From assembly GCF_039673065.1 (NCBI RefSeq), contig NZ_JBDJKW010000015.1, positions 22,931 through 86,930 on the forward strand: 64,000 nt of DNA. The letters are read 5' to 3'. Position numbers and translations under genes: made by a program. Source of the stretch: Allobosea sp039673065 (lineage in GTDB: Bacteria > Pseudomonadota > Alphaproteobacteria > Rhizobiales > Beijerinckiaceae). The notes below the pieces were generated by a model. The model did not search any database and was not told the DNA's origin. It saw nothing but the letters and a program-made list of their open reading frames with translations. Shown piece by piece: positions 19,730-27,048 of this stretch (the stretch's first letter is position 1; every line of letters starts with the position of its first letter).

Positions 19730-20740
19730 TCAATCCTGTGCCGAGAGCTCGGCCTCGACCTCGGCGGCGCTGAAATCATAGCGCCGCGAGCAGAACTCGC
19801 AGGTGACGCCGAGCGTGCCGTCATCGGCGACCATGGCCTGCCGGTCGTCCTGCGAGAAGCCCTTGAGCATGCCCATCACCCGCTCGCGCGAGCAGCGGCA
19901 GGCGTCGCGCACCGCCAGCGGCTCGAAGACATGGGCGCCGCGCTCGTGGAAGAGCCGGTAGAGCAGGCGTTCGCTGTCGAGGGTCGGGTCGAGCAGCTCG
20001 TGATGCTCGATCGTGCCGAGCAGCGAGCGCGTCTCGGCCCAGGCGTCGTCGCTGATGCCGTCATTGTCGTCGGCGGCGGCGGCAAGGATGGCGTGTCCTT
20101 CGGGCGCATCGCCGGGGGAGAGGTCGGCGGCACGCAGCCGGTCCGGCGAGGTCGGCATGAACTGCGCGATCAGCCCGCCGGCGCGCCAGGCCAGCCCGCC
20201 GCCGGACAGCACGCTGCCGACGCCGAGGCGGATGCGCGTCGGGATCTGCTCCGACTGGCGGAAATACTGGTGCCCGGCCTCCTCCAGGCTCTGGCCCTCC
20301 AGCGCGACGATGCCCTGATAGCGCGTCGTCTCGGAGCCCTGGTCGACCGTCATCGCCAGATGGCCGCTGCCGAGCAGCTCGCCGGTCGAGAGCGTGCCGG
20401 CCTCCATCGCCTGCGCCAGGCGCTCGGCGTCGTAGCGCGCCATGGCGCGGTAGCTGTCGGGCGCGTTGAAGTCGACGACCAGCATCGGGATGGCGCCGTC
20501 GCTCTTGGTCTGGAGCTGGAAGCGGCCCTCGCCCTTCAGCGTCGAGCCGAGCATCACGGTCAGCGCCGCCGCCTCGGCGAGCACGCGCGCCACCGGCTCC
20601 GGGTAGTGATGCCGGCCGAGGATGTCGTCGAGCGAGGCGCCGAGGCGCACCACCCGCCCGCGGATGTCGAGCGCCGGCACCGTATAGGGCAGGACCCTGT
20701 CGTCGGGTGCCCGCGTGGTCGCGGCCGAGATGTCGTCCAT
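19730..20740 (-). CDS. hslO: Redox-regulated holdase chaperone Hsp33
   Basis: A 336-residue Hsp33, activated by oxidation and unfolding to hold aggregating proteins. The N-terminal chaperone domain contains GRFQLQTKSDG and the GGGLAWRAGG block. The C-terminal redox switch has all four zinc cysteines: C281-x-C283 (CRCS) and C314-x2-C317 (CEFC). Length exceeds the E. coli form (about 292) because of an N-terminal extension, as is usual in Rhizobiales. The start codon overlaps the argF stop by one base (TAATG), making argD-argF-hslO a tight operon. Confidence 0.95.
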   Translation of the reverse strand: MDDISAATTRAPDDRVLPYTVPALDIRGRVVRLGASLDDILGRHHYPEPVARVLAEAAALTVMLGSTLKGEGRFQLQTKSDGAIPMLVVDFNAPDSYRAMARYDAERLAQAMEAGTLSTGELLGSGHLAMTVDQGSETTRYQGIVALEGQSLEEAGHQYFRQSEQIPTRIRLGVGSVLSGGGLAWRAGGLIAQFMPTSPDRLRAADLSPGDAPEGHAILAAAADDNDGISDDAWAETRSLLGTIEHHELLDPTLDSERLLYRLFHERGAHVFEPLAVRDACRCSRERVMGMLKGFSQDDRQAMVADDGTLGVTCEFCSRRYDFSAAEVEAELSAQD

Positions 20741-21675
20741 TAGGCCGGCACCGCGCCGAAGCACCAGGCCAGGATGCCCTTCTGGGCATGCAGCCGGTTC
20801 TCGGCCTCGTCGAACACCGCCGATTGCGGCCCGTCCATCACGGCGTCGGTGACCTCCTCGCCGCGCGTCGCCGGCAGGCAGTGCATGAAGATCGCGTCGC
20901 GGCCGGCGCGGGCCATCAGGCGCTCGTCGACCTGGTAGGGCCGCAGCAGGTTGTGGCGCGCCCCTTCCTCGTCGCCCATCGAGACCCAGCAATCGGTGAT
21001 GACGCAATCGGCGCCCTCGACCGCTTCCTCGGCCCGCTCGGTCAGCTGCACGCGCGCGCCCTGCGCGCGGGCCCAGGCGACCAGCGCGTCCGGCGGGGCG
21101 AGCTCCTTCGGGGTCGCCACCGCCAGGTCGAAGTCGAGCCGGCCGGCGGCGTGGATCCAGGAGGTCAGCACATTGTTGCTGTCGCCGGTCCAGGCGACGC
21201 GCTTGCCGGCGATCGGGCCGACGCGCTCCTCGAGCGTCATCACGTCGGCCATGACCTGGCAGGGATGCTGGCGCTTGGTCAGCCCGTTGATCACCGGCAC
21301 GGTGGCGTGGCGGGCCATCTCGACCACGGCGTCGTGGTCGAGCATGCGGATCATGATGGCGTCGACATAGCGCGACAGCACCTTGGCGGTGTCGGCGATG
21401 GTCTCGCGCTCGCCCAGCTCGATCTCGCGGCCGGTCACCATCATCGGCGAGCCGCCGAGCTCGCGGATGCCGACGTCGAAGGAGACGCGGGTCCGCAGCG
21501 AGGGCTGCTCGAAGATCATGGCGACGACCTTGCCGGCCAGCACGCGGTCGCTCGCGGCCGCCTCGGTGCGGCGGCGGGACTTGATCTCGCCGCCGGCGCG
21601 CAGGATGGCGCGCAGCTGGTCGCCCGAGAAGTCGGACAGGTCGAGGAAATGGCGCATCCGGGGTTCCATCTTCAT
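20740..21675 (-). CDS. argF: Ornithine carbamoyltransferase
   Basis: A 311-residue transcarbamoylase that makes citrulline from ornithine and carbamoyl phosphate. The carbamoyl-phosphate loop is SLRTR (59-63) in FEQPSLRTRVSF, a usual variant of STRTR. HPCQ lies at 137-140 and the ornithine-binding HCLPATRGEEV near the C-terminus. Length is standard. It overlaps argD by four bases (ATGA) and hslO by one. Confidence 0.96.
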   Translation of the reverse strand: MKMEPRMRHFLDLSDFSGDQLRAILRAGGEIKSRRRTEAAASDRVLAGKVVAMIFEQPSLRTRVSFDVGIRELGGSPMMVTGREIELGERETIADTAKVLSRYVDAIMIRMLDHDAVVEMARHATVPVINGLTKRQHPCQVMADVMTLEERVGPIAGKRVAWTGDSNNVLTSWIHAAGRLDFDLAVATPKELAPPDALVAWARAQGARVQLTERAEEAVEGADCVITDCWVSMGDEEGARHNLLRPYQVDERLMARAGRDAIFMHCLPATRGEEVTDAVMDGPQSAVFDEAENRLHAQKGILAWCFGAVPA

Positions 21676-22886
21676 TCCGCCGCCGACCGGGCGAGGCCGG
21701 CCTCCACGGCCTTGGCGGCGGCGTCGAGCCGGGAGACGGCCTCGGCCACCTCCGCCTCGCCGATTACCAGCGGCGGCAGCAGGCGCACGACATTGTCGCC
21801 GGCGCCGACCACCAGCAGCCCCGCCTCGCGGGCCTGGGCGACGAATTCGGTGTTGGGCGTCTTGAGCTTGAGGCCGAGCATCAGCCCCTCGCCGCGGATC
21901 TCCTCGATCACCTGCGGGTGCTCGTCCTTGAGCCGGGCGAGCGACTGCCGCAGCCGCAGCGCCGTCTGCGCCACGCCGTCGAGGAAGCCCGGCGCCAGGA
22001 TGACGTCGAGCACGGCGTTGCCGACCGCCATGGCGAGCGGGTTGCCGCCGAAGGTGGTGCCGTGGGTGCCGAGCGTCATGCCGGCGGCCGCCTCGGCGGT
22101 GGCGAGGCAGGCGCCCATCGGGAAGCCGCCGCCGATGCCCTTGGCGATCGCCATGATGTCGGGCGTCACGCCGGCGATCTCATGGGCGAAGAACTTGCCG
22201 GTGCGGCCGACGCCGGTCTGGATCTCGTCGAAGATCAGCATCAGGCCATGCTCGTCGCAGAGCGCGCGCAGATGCTTGAGGAAGCGGGCCGGCACCGAGC
22301 GCAGCCCGCCCTCGCCCTGGATCGGCTCGATCATCAGCGCGGCGGTCTCCGGGCCGATCGCGGCGGCGAGCGCCGCCTCGTCGTCGAAGGGCACCTGGTC
22401 GAAGCCGTCGACCTTCGGGCCGAAGCCGTCGATGTATTTCTGCTGGCCGCCGGCGGCGATGGTCGCCAGCGTGCGCCCATGGAAGGCGCCCTCGAAGGTG
22501 ATGATGCGGTAGCGCTCGGGATGGCCCTTCGCGGCGTGGTACTTGCGCGCCATCTTGATGGCGCACTCGTTCGCCTCGGCGCCCGAATTGGTGAAGAAGA
22601 CGCGATCGGCGAAGGTCGCCTCGCACAGCCGCCGCGCCAGCTTCTCGCCGTCGGGCATCGTGTAGAGGTTGGAGGTGTGCCAGATGCGCTGGGCCTGCTC
22701 GGTCAGCGCCGCGACCAGATGCGGATGGGCATGGCCGAGCGCGTTGACGGCGATGCCGGCGCCAAAATCGAGAAAGCGCCGGCCGTCGGGCGTGATCGCC
22801 CAGGCGCCCTCGCCGCGCTCGAAGGCGATCGGCGCGCGGGCATAGGTCGGCAACAGCACGGAAGCGGTGTCGGAAGCGGTGCTCAT
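21672..22886 (-). CDS. argD: Acetylornithine aminotransferase
   Basis: A 404-residue class III PLP aminotransferase that converts N-acetylglutamate semialdehyde to N-acetylornithine. FTNSGAEANECAIKMARKYH, FEGAFHGRT, LIFDEIQTGVGRTG (PLP aspartate) and IAKGIGGGFPMGA (Schiff-base lysine near residue 250) are all present. The ribosome-binding site is AAGGA. It heads argD-argF-hslO and is preceded by a long leader that appears to start about 220 bases upstream. Confidence 0.95.
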   Translation of the reverse strand: MSTASDTASVLLPTYARAPIAFERGEGAWAITPDGRRFLDFGAGIAVNALGHAHPHLVAALTEQAQRIWHTSNLYTMPDGEKLARRLCEATFADRVFFTNSGAEANECAIKMARKYHAAKGHPERYRIITFEGAFHGRTLATIAAGGQQKYIDGFGPKVDGFDQVPFDDEAALAAAIGPETAALMIEPIQGEGGLRSVPARFLKHLRALCDEHGLMLIFDEIQTGVGRTGKFFAHEIAGVTPDIMAIAKGIGGGFPMGACLATAEAAAGMTLGTHGTTFGGNPLAMAVGNAVLDVILAPGFLDGVAQTALRLRQSLARLKDEHPQVIEEIRGEGLMLGLKLKTPNTEFVAQAREAGLLVVGAGDNVVRLLPPLVIGEAEVAEAVSRLDAAAKAVEAGLARSAAE

Positions 22887-22937
22887 GGAGCGAAGTCCTT
22901 GCGGCGGAACGAGACTGGGGGTGCGGAACGCTGGGCC

Positions 22938-23020
22938 GGGAACGGCGGTGCGGGCGAGCGGCGGCAGTGCACCGGCATCATGCGACCCGCTGACGACGCC
23001 TAGCGTCGCCGGCCGTTCCC
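22938..23020 (-). promoter_or_regulatory. Long-range pairing in the argD leader
   Basis: The minus-strand segment GGGAACGGC (23020-23012) is exactly complementary to GCCGTTCCC (22946-22938). The 5' arm lies within the small arginine-rich frame and the 3' arm lies between that frame and argD. It would enclose the stop-codon hairpin. The pairing is visible; its formation in RNA is inferred. Confidence 0.4.
22992..23010 (-). promoter_or_regulatory. Hairpin spanning the Arg codons and stop codon of the putative argD leader frame
   Basis: On the minus strand an 8-bp stem (one G-U pair) closes a three-base loop that is the TAG stop codon of the small frame at 23000-23077. The 5' arm consists of that frame's last three codons, CGG-CGA-CGC (Arg-Arg-Arg). 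A ribosome paused or moving on these codons would melt the stem. Confidence 0.45.
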
Positions 23021-23077
23021 GCTGTCTCGTCGCGCCGTGAACCGCATCGATGAAAAGTCCGGATCGCTCAAAAACAT
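23000..23077 (-). CDS. Putative arginine-rich leader peptide upstream of argD
   Basis: An ATG-started frame of 25 codons on the argD transcript. It starts MFLSDPDF, continues with MRFTARRDS, and ends Gly-Arg-Arg-Arg-stop. Six of 25 residues are Arg, with RR and RRR runs, and it precedes an arginine-biosynthesis operon by 113 bases. Against it: the ribosome-binding site is poor (GGGCGG inside a hairpin), and Arg codons are expected at about 15 % in sequence this GC-rich, so the count alone is not decisive. The Arg run directly before the stop and its position inside a hairpin are the main support. An ATG at codon 11 could also start a 15-residue version. Confidence 0.35.
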   Translation of the reverse strand: MFLSDPDFSSMRFTARRDSGNGRRR

Positions 23078-23099
23078 AAGCGCCGCCCGATGGGGCGGC
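23070..23099 (-). promoter_or_regulatory. GC hairpin followed by T5 at the 5' end of the argD leader
   Basis: Stem GCCGCCC/GGGCGGC (23099-23093 with 23088-23082, loop of four) followed on the minus strand by GCTTATG and five Ts (23074-23070). It resembles an intrinsic terminator but starts only about eight bases after the predicted transcription start, so it may instead be a 5' stabilising stem or may hide the ribosome-binding site of the small frame. Confidence 0.4.
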
Positions 23100-23113
23100 C
23101 GCTCTCTGCCCGG

Positions 23114-23142
23114 ACTATGCAAAAGCGCCTCCGCGCTGTCAA
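23114..23142 (-). promoter_or_regulatory. Putative promoter of argD-argF-hslO
   Basis: Perfect -35 TTGACA (23142-23137), 17-base spacer, -10 CATAGT (23119-23114; 4 of 6). Predicted start near 23107, giving a leader of about 220 bases before argD. This is the best sigma70-like promoter match I found in the window. Confidence 0.6.
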
Positions 23143-23173
23143 TCGGCCGCCGTAGCGGCAGCGTTGCCGATCG

Positions 23174-23368
23174 GACTCACCGCGGCGCAATCGGGAGGCT
23201 TTCGCTGGGGAAAAGACGATTTGCGATTCGCCGACTCTTGTCGCCGAGTCAGGGCATCTTGTATGGTCCGTCTCGTCGGATACGACATCTCGTGCGGCGT
23301 CTCCAGTATCGTCAGGTCCGGGCGTCACGGTTTCCGCTTACACAGCGGACGCTGCCGGTATCGGATTC
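23174..23368. promoter_or_regulatory. Cluster of five GANTC (CcrM methylation) sites upstream of gcrA
   Basis: GACTC at 23174, GATTC at 23225, GACTC at 23233, GAGTC at 23246 and GATTC at 23364; three lie within 26 bases. At this base composition about one site per 360 bases is expected. GcrA itself acts with sigma70 at CcrM-methylated GANTC promoters, so autoregulation or cell-cycle control is plausible. A TTGTCG-N18-TATGGT promoter candidate (23238-23267) overlaps the cluster. Confidence 0.6.
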
Positions 23369-23431
23369 CGCCAAGATCTTTCCCGATGTCGCGCGGACTT
23401 TGGCGCGGCATGACGAAGACAGGTGAAAACG

Positions 23432-23980
23432 ATGTCAGAAGCCGGAGCCTGGACCGAAGAGCGCGTCGAGCTGCTCAAGAAGCTCTGGAACGACGGGCTG
23501 AGCGCCAGCCAGATCGCCGGCGAGCTCGGCAGCGTCACCCGCAACGCCGTCATCGGCAAGGTGCATCGCCTCGGCCTGTCGGGACGCGCCAAGTCCCCGG
23601 GCTCGGCGACGCCGCGTCCGCGCAAGACCGCGACGCGCGCCCCCTCGCATCCGATGACGCCGCCGGCGCCGGGCCCCGGCCTGACCCGCGGCAACACCGC
23701 GCTCGCCCCACAGTTCGAGGCCGAACCCGAGGCCGAGCCGCAGGTGGCGGCCACCCCGGCCCCGGCCGAGGAGGTGGTGGTGCCGTTCTCCGAGCGCGTC
23801 AGCATCATGGATCTGCGCGAATACATGTGCCGCTGGCCGATGGGCGATCCGACGACGCCGGAGTTCCGCTTCTGCGGCGCCCGCTCGTCGACCGGCCTGC
23901 CCTATTGCAGCTACCATGCCCGCATCGCCTACCAGCCGGCGGCCGACCGCCGCCGCGACCGCAAGGCCGTCCGCGCCTGA
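23432..23980 (+). CDS. gcrA: Cell-cycle transcriptional regulator GcrA
   Basis: A 182-residue GcrA. The N-terminal helix-turn-helix (WTEERVELLKKLWNDGLSAS, then GELGSVTRNAVIGKVHRLGLSGR) binds methylated GANTC DNA. A proline/alanine/glutamate-rich linker (about 55-115) leads to the conserved C-terminal domain with CRWPMGDP, FRFCGA and PYCSYHARIAYQP, which contacts sigma70. GcrA is a co-activator of cell-cycle genes in Alphaproteobacteria. The ATG at 23432 is preferred over a GTG three codons earlier because family members begin shortly before WT(D/E)ERV. It has its own terminator and promoter region. Confidence 0.96.
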   Translation: MSEAGAWTEERVELLKKLWNDGLSASQIAGELGSVTRNAVIGKVHRLGLSGRAKSPGSATPRPRKTATRAPSHPMTPPAPGPGLTRGNTALAPQFEAEPEAEPQVAATPAPAEEVVVPFSERVSIMDLREYMCRWPMGDPTTPEFRFCGARSSTGLPYCSYHARIAYQPAADRRRDRKAVRA

Positions 23981-24012
23981 GGGCGACAAGGCGACCGCGA
24001 AACGATCCGAGG

Positions 24013-24037
24013 AAGCCGGCCCCGTGGCCGGCTTTTT
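24013..24037 (+). terminator. Intrinsic terminator of gcrA
   Basis: Nine-base-pair stem (AAGCCGGCC at 24013-24021 with 24026-24034), four-base loop, and a run of five Ts (24033-24037), 33 bases after the gcrA stop. Canonical form. Confidence 0.85.
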
Positions 24038-24147
24038 CATGCCCGCCATCGTGCCGGGAGCCAGGTTTCCGGCCGCAAGCCTTGGAACGACAGGTCTTCG
24101 AGTAGCAGTGCCTCGGACCAACACGATCCCGGGCGGGAAGGGGCAGG

Positions 24148-24468
24148 ATGGCGACCATCGCGATCTATGCGGGCGCGGCGCTGGCGGAGATCGCCGGCTG
24201 CTTCGCCTTCTGGGCCTGGCTGAAGCTCGACCGCTCGGTCTGGTGGCTCGTGCCGGGGCTGCTGGCGCTGGCCGGCTTCGCCTGGCTGCTGGCGCTGGTC
24301 GACAGCCCCGCGGCGGGGCGAACCTTCGCCGCCTATGGCGGGGTCTATATCCTCGCCTCGCTCGGCTGGATGGCGCTGGTCGAGAAGGTGGCGCCCGACC
24401 GCTTCGACCTGATCGGCGCGGCGCTGTGTCTGGCGGGCGCCAGCGTAATCGTCGCCGCCCCGCGCTGA
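24148..24468 (+). CDS. YnfA family (UPF0060) small membrane protein
   Basis: A 106-residue protein with four predicted transmembrane helices, matching the YnfA/UPF0060 family in length and motifs: AEIAGCFAFWAWLK in helix 1, FAAYGGVYILASLGWMALVE in helices 3, and RFDLIGAALCLAGASVI in helix 4. The family is related to SMR-type drug/metabolite transporters, and some members have been linked to efflux, but the substrate here is unknown. It sits alone between gcrA and the phosphate locus. Confidence 0.92.
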   Translation: MATIAIYAGAALAEIAGCFAFWAWLKLDRSVWWLVPGLLALAGFAWLLALVDSPAAGRTFAAYGGVYILASLGWMALVEKVAPDRFDLIGAALCLAGASVIVAAPR

Positions 24469-24486
24469 CCCGCTTTCGGCATAACC

Positions 24487-24506
24487 GACGCCGTCATTGC
24501 GGCGTC
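24487..24506 (+). repeat. Small palindrome sharing an 11-mer with the REP-like element
   Basis: Stem GACGCCG (24487-24493) / CGGCGTC (24500-24506) with a six-base loop, 18 bases after ynfA. The block ACGCCGTCATT occurs here (24488-24498) and again at the start of the larger palindrome (24558-24568), so this may be a decayed partial copy. It could also serve as the ynfA terminator. Confidence 0.4.
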
Positions 24507-24562
24507 TGGTGCAGACCAAAAGCCGAACCCGGCACGGGCTGGGTGCGCTCCGGCTCCACGCC

Positions 24563-24606
24563 GTCATTCCGGGGCTTCGCGCAGCGAAGAGCCCGGAACC
24601 CATGAC
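24563..24606. repeat. REP-like intergenic palindrome
   Basis: A 44-base imperfect palindrome: outer arms GTCAT / ATGAC, then CCGGG / CCCGG, then CTTCGC / GCGAAG around a three-base loop. The form (GTCATTCCGGGGC...GAGCCCGGAAcCCATGAC) is like the dispersed intergenic palindromes common in Bradyrhizobium-, Rhodopseudomonas- and Bosea-type genomes; that comparison is from memory. It lies between the converging ynfA and phoB genes. No other full copy was seen in this window. Confidence 0.65.
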
Positions 24607-24713
24607 CGCGCGGCTACCGGCTCGGGCGGCAGCGGTCGCGCTGCATCTTCCACCGACACTGGCCATGGGGCCCCGGAGCGACGGTGGATCGCCCGCGTCA
24701 CGCCCTGCCCGCT

Positions 24714-25415
24714 TCAGCCTCCGCGGGCGAAGGTCTCGTCGAAGGCGTAGCCGGCGCCGCGCACCGTGCGCAGCGGGTCCTTGGCGTTGCCGGGCGTGAT
24801 CGCCTTGCGCAGGCGCCCGACATGCACGTCGACGGTGCGCTCGTCGATATAGACGTCGCGGCCCCAGACGGCGTCGAGCAGCTGCGCCCGGGAATAGACC
24901 CGGCCCGGCGCCTGCATCAGGAATTCGAGCAGACGGAACTCGGTCGGGCCGAGATGCAGCTCGGTGCCGGCCCGGCGCACACGCCGCGTGGTGCGGTCGA
25001 GCTCGAGGTCGCCGGCGGTGAGCAGCCCGGCGACATGGCCGGGCTTGGCCCGGCGCAGCAGCGCCTGCACCCGCGCGATCAGCTCCGGCAGCGAGAACGG
25101 CTTGACCACATAGTCGTCGGCGCCGGTGGCGAGGCCGCGCACGCGCTCGGTCTCCTCGCCGCGGGCGGTCAGCATGATGATCGGCACGCGCTCGGTGTCG
25201 CGCCGGGCCCTGAGACGCCGGCAGAGCTCGATGCCGGAGAGGCCGGGCAGCATCCAGTCGAGCAGCACGAGATCGGGCGTGCTGTCGCGCAGATGCAGCT
25301 CGGCGTCGTCGCCGCGCGCCACGCTGTCGACCTCGAAGCCCTCGGCCTCGAGATTGTAGCGCAGGAGCAGGGTCAGCGGCTCCTCGTCCTCGACGATCAG
25401 GATGCGCGCGGCCAT
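24714..25415 (-). CDS. phoB: Phosphate regulon response regulator PhoB
   Basis: A 233-residue OmpR-type regulator. The receiver has EDEE near residues 9-12, the phospho-accepting aspartate in LVLLDWMLPG (about residue 54), TA at LTARG and the conserved lysine in VVKPFS. The C-terminal winged helix contains the recognition region RVYSRAQLLDAVWG and DERTVDVHVGRLRKAI. It binds Pho boxes such as the one before pstS. It is the last gene of the pst operon, 11 bases after phoU, whereas in E. coli phoB pairs with phoR elsewhere. Confidence 0.96.
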   Translation of the reverse strand: MAARILIVEDEEPLTLLLRYNLEAEGFEVDSVARGDDAELHLRDSTPDLVLLDWMLPGLSGIELCRRLRARRDTERVPIIMLTARGEETERVRGLATGADDYVVKPFSLPELIARVQALLRRAKPGHVAGLLTAGDLELDRTTRRVRRAGTELHLGPTEFRLLEFLMQAPGRVYSRAQLLDAVWGRDVYIDERTVDVHVGRLRKAITPGNAKDPLRTVRGAGYAFDETFARGG

Positions 25416-25426
25416 GTCGGGCCCTT

Positions 25427-26161
25427 TCAGGCGTCGCCGGAAGCGGCGGAAGCCGGCAGCTCGACGGGGATGTCGGTGGTGTCGAGCTTCGGCCGGGTCT
25501 CGTCGATCGACTGGCCGGTGACGAGGTAGTGGATGGTCTCGGCGATGTTGGTGGTGTGGTCGCCGATGCGCTCGACGTTCTTGGCGCAGAACAGCAGATG
25601 CGTGCAGAAGGTGATGTTGCGCGGATCCTCCATCATATAGGTCAGGAGCTCGCGGAACAGCGAGGTGTAGAGCGCGTCGATCTCGTCGTCGCGGCGCCAG
25701 ACCTCCATCGCCTTGCGGTCGTTGCCGGCGGCATAGGCGTCGAGCACGTCCTTGAGCTGGGCCTGGACCAGGCGGCTCATATGCTCCAGCCCGACCACGG
25801 CCCGCGTCGGCGGCGAGAACTGGCCGGAGATCGCGACGGCGCGCTTGGCGATGTTCTTGGCGAGATCGCCGACGCGCTCGATATCGGCGGCGATGCGGAT
25901 CGCCGAGATCAGCTCGCGCAGGTCGTTGGCGAGGGGCTGGCGCCGGGCGATGGTCAGCACCGCCTTCTCCTCGACGTCGCGCTGGAGATTGTCCAGGCGC
26001 TGGTCCGCGCTGATGATCTTCTGGGCGAGCGCGGTGTCGCGGCGCACCAGAGCGACGGTGGAGTCGCCGAGCATGCGCTCGGACATGCCGCCCATCTCGG
26101 CGAGGCTGCGACGCAGCGCCTCGAGATCGGCGTCGTAGGAGCGGACGATGTGTTCGGACAT
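25427..26161 (-). CDS. phoU: Phosphate signalling protein PhoU
   Basis: A 244-residue protein with two three-helix PhoU repeats (about 10-105 and 120-215). Each repeat has the metal-binding motif family: ADIERVGDLAKNIAKRA in the first and KNVERIGDHTTNIAETIHYLV in the second. PhoU represses the Pho response when phosphate is plentiful by linking the Pst transporter to PhoR. The start ATG (26161) lies 50 bases after the pstB stop. The C-terminal tail beyond about 220 is variable. Confidence 0.96.
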   Translation of the reverse strand: MSEHIVRSYDADLEALRRSLAEMGGMSERMLGDSTVALVRRDTALAQKIISADQRLDNLQRDVEEKAVLTIARRQPLANDLRELISAIRIAADIERVGDLAKNIAKRAVAISGQFSPPTRAVVGLEHMSRLVQAQLKDVLDAYAAGNDRKAMEVWRRDDEIDALYTSLFRELLTYMMEDPRNITFCTHLLFCAKNVERIGDHTTNIAETIHYLVTGQSIDETRPKLDTTDIPVELPASAASGDA

Positions 26162-26211
26162 GGGGCGCGTATCCTGTCGTGGCGGCGCGAGCGTCGAAGG
26201 CGGTGTCGATC

Positions 26212-27048
26212 TCAGCCGAAGCGGCCGGTGACGTAGTCCTGCGTCTGCTTCTTGCTCGGGTTCATGAAGATGGTGTTGGTCGCGTCGAACTCGATCACCT
26301 CGCCGAGATACATGAAGGCGGTGTACTGCGAGATGCGCGCCGCCTGCTGCATGTTGTGGGTGACGATCACGATGGTGAAATCGCTCTTCAGCTGCTCGAG
26401 CAGGTCCTCGATCTTGCCGGTCGAGATCGGGTCGAGCGCCGAGGTCGGCTCGTCGAACAGGATGACCTCGGGCCTCTGGGCGATGGTGCGGGCGATGCAC
26501 AGGCGCTGCTGCTGGCCGCCGGAGAGGCCCATGCCGGAGGCCTTGAGCTTGTCCTTGACCTCGTCCCACAGCGCGGCCCGGCGCAGCGCGCCCTCGACGC
26601 GGTCGTCCAGCTCCGATTTCGGCGGCTTCTCGTAGAGGCGGATGCCGAAGGCGACGTTGTCGTAGATCGACATCGGGAAGGGCGTCGGCTTCTGGAAGAC
26701 CATGCCGACGCGCGAGCGCAGTTCGTTCACGTCGACATCGCCGCTGATGACGTTGCGGCCGTCGAGCATGATCTCGCCGGTGGCGCGCTGCTCGGGATAG
26801 AGCGAGTAGATGCGGTTGAAGATGCGCAGCAGCGTGGACTTGCCGCAGCCCGACGGGCCGATCAGCGCCGTGACGTGGCGGTCGCGGAAGTCCAGGTTGA
26901 TGTTCTTCAGCGCCTTGTGCTCGCCGTAGTAGAAATCGAGGTTGCGGACCGCGATGCGCACGGGCGCGGCGGCGTCCAGGACCTGCGGGCTGGTTTCAAT
27001 GGTCGAGAGCATCGACTTATCCTTTCGGACGGGCGTGGCGAGCGTCAT
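26212..27048 (-). CDS. pstB: Phosphate ABC transporter ATP-binding protein PstB
   Basis: A 278-residue ABC ATPase that powers high-affinity phosphate uptake. Walker A is GPSGCGKST (about residues 64-72), the ABC signature LSGGQQQRLCIAR, Walker B VILFDEPTSALDP and the H-loop histidine in VIVTHNMQQAAR. The 4-base overlap with pstA (ATGA) supports the start at 27048; an alternative ATG at 27012 has an AGGA ribosome-binding site and would give 266 residues, closer to most PstB proteins. Confidence 0.95.
   Translation of the reverse strand: MTLATPVRKDKSMLSTIETSPQVLDAAAPVRIAVRNLDFYYGEHKALKNINLDFRDRHVTALIGPSGCGKSTLLRIFNRIYSLYPEQRATGEIMLDGRNVISGDVDVNELRSRVGMVFQKPTPFPMSIYDNVAFGIRLYEKPPKSELDDRVEGALRRAALWDEVKDKLKASGMGLSGGQQQRLCIARTIAQRPEVILFDEPTSALDPISTGKIEDLLEQLKSDFTIVIVTHNMQQAARISQYTAFMYLGEVIEFDATNTIFMNPSKKQTQDYVTGRFG

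Noticed and set aside
23082..23099. Treating the hairpin at the start of the argD leader as a proven attenuator
   Set aside because: It begins about eight bases after the predicted transcription start, too early for a normal intrinsic terminator; kept only as an uncertain element.
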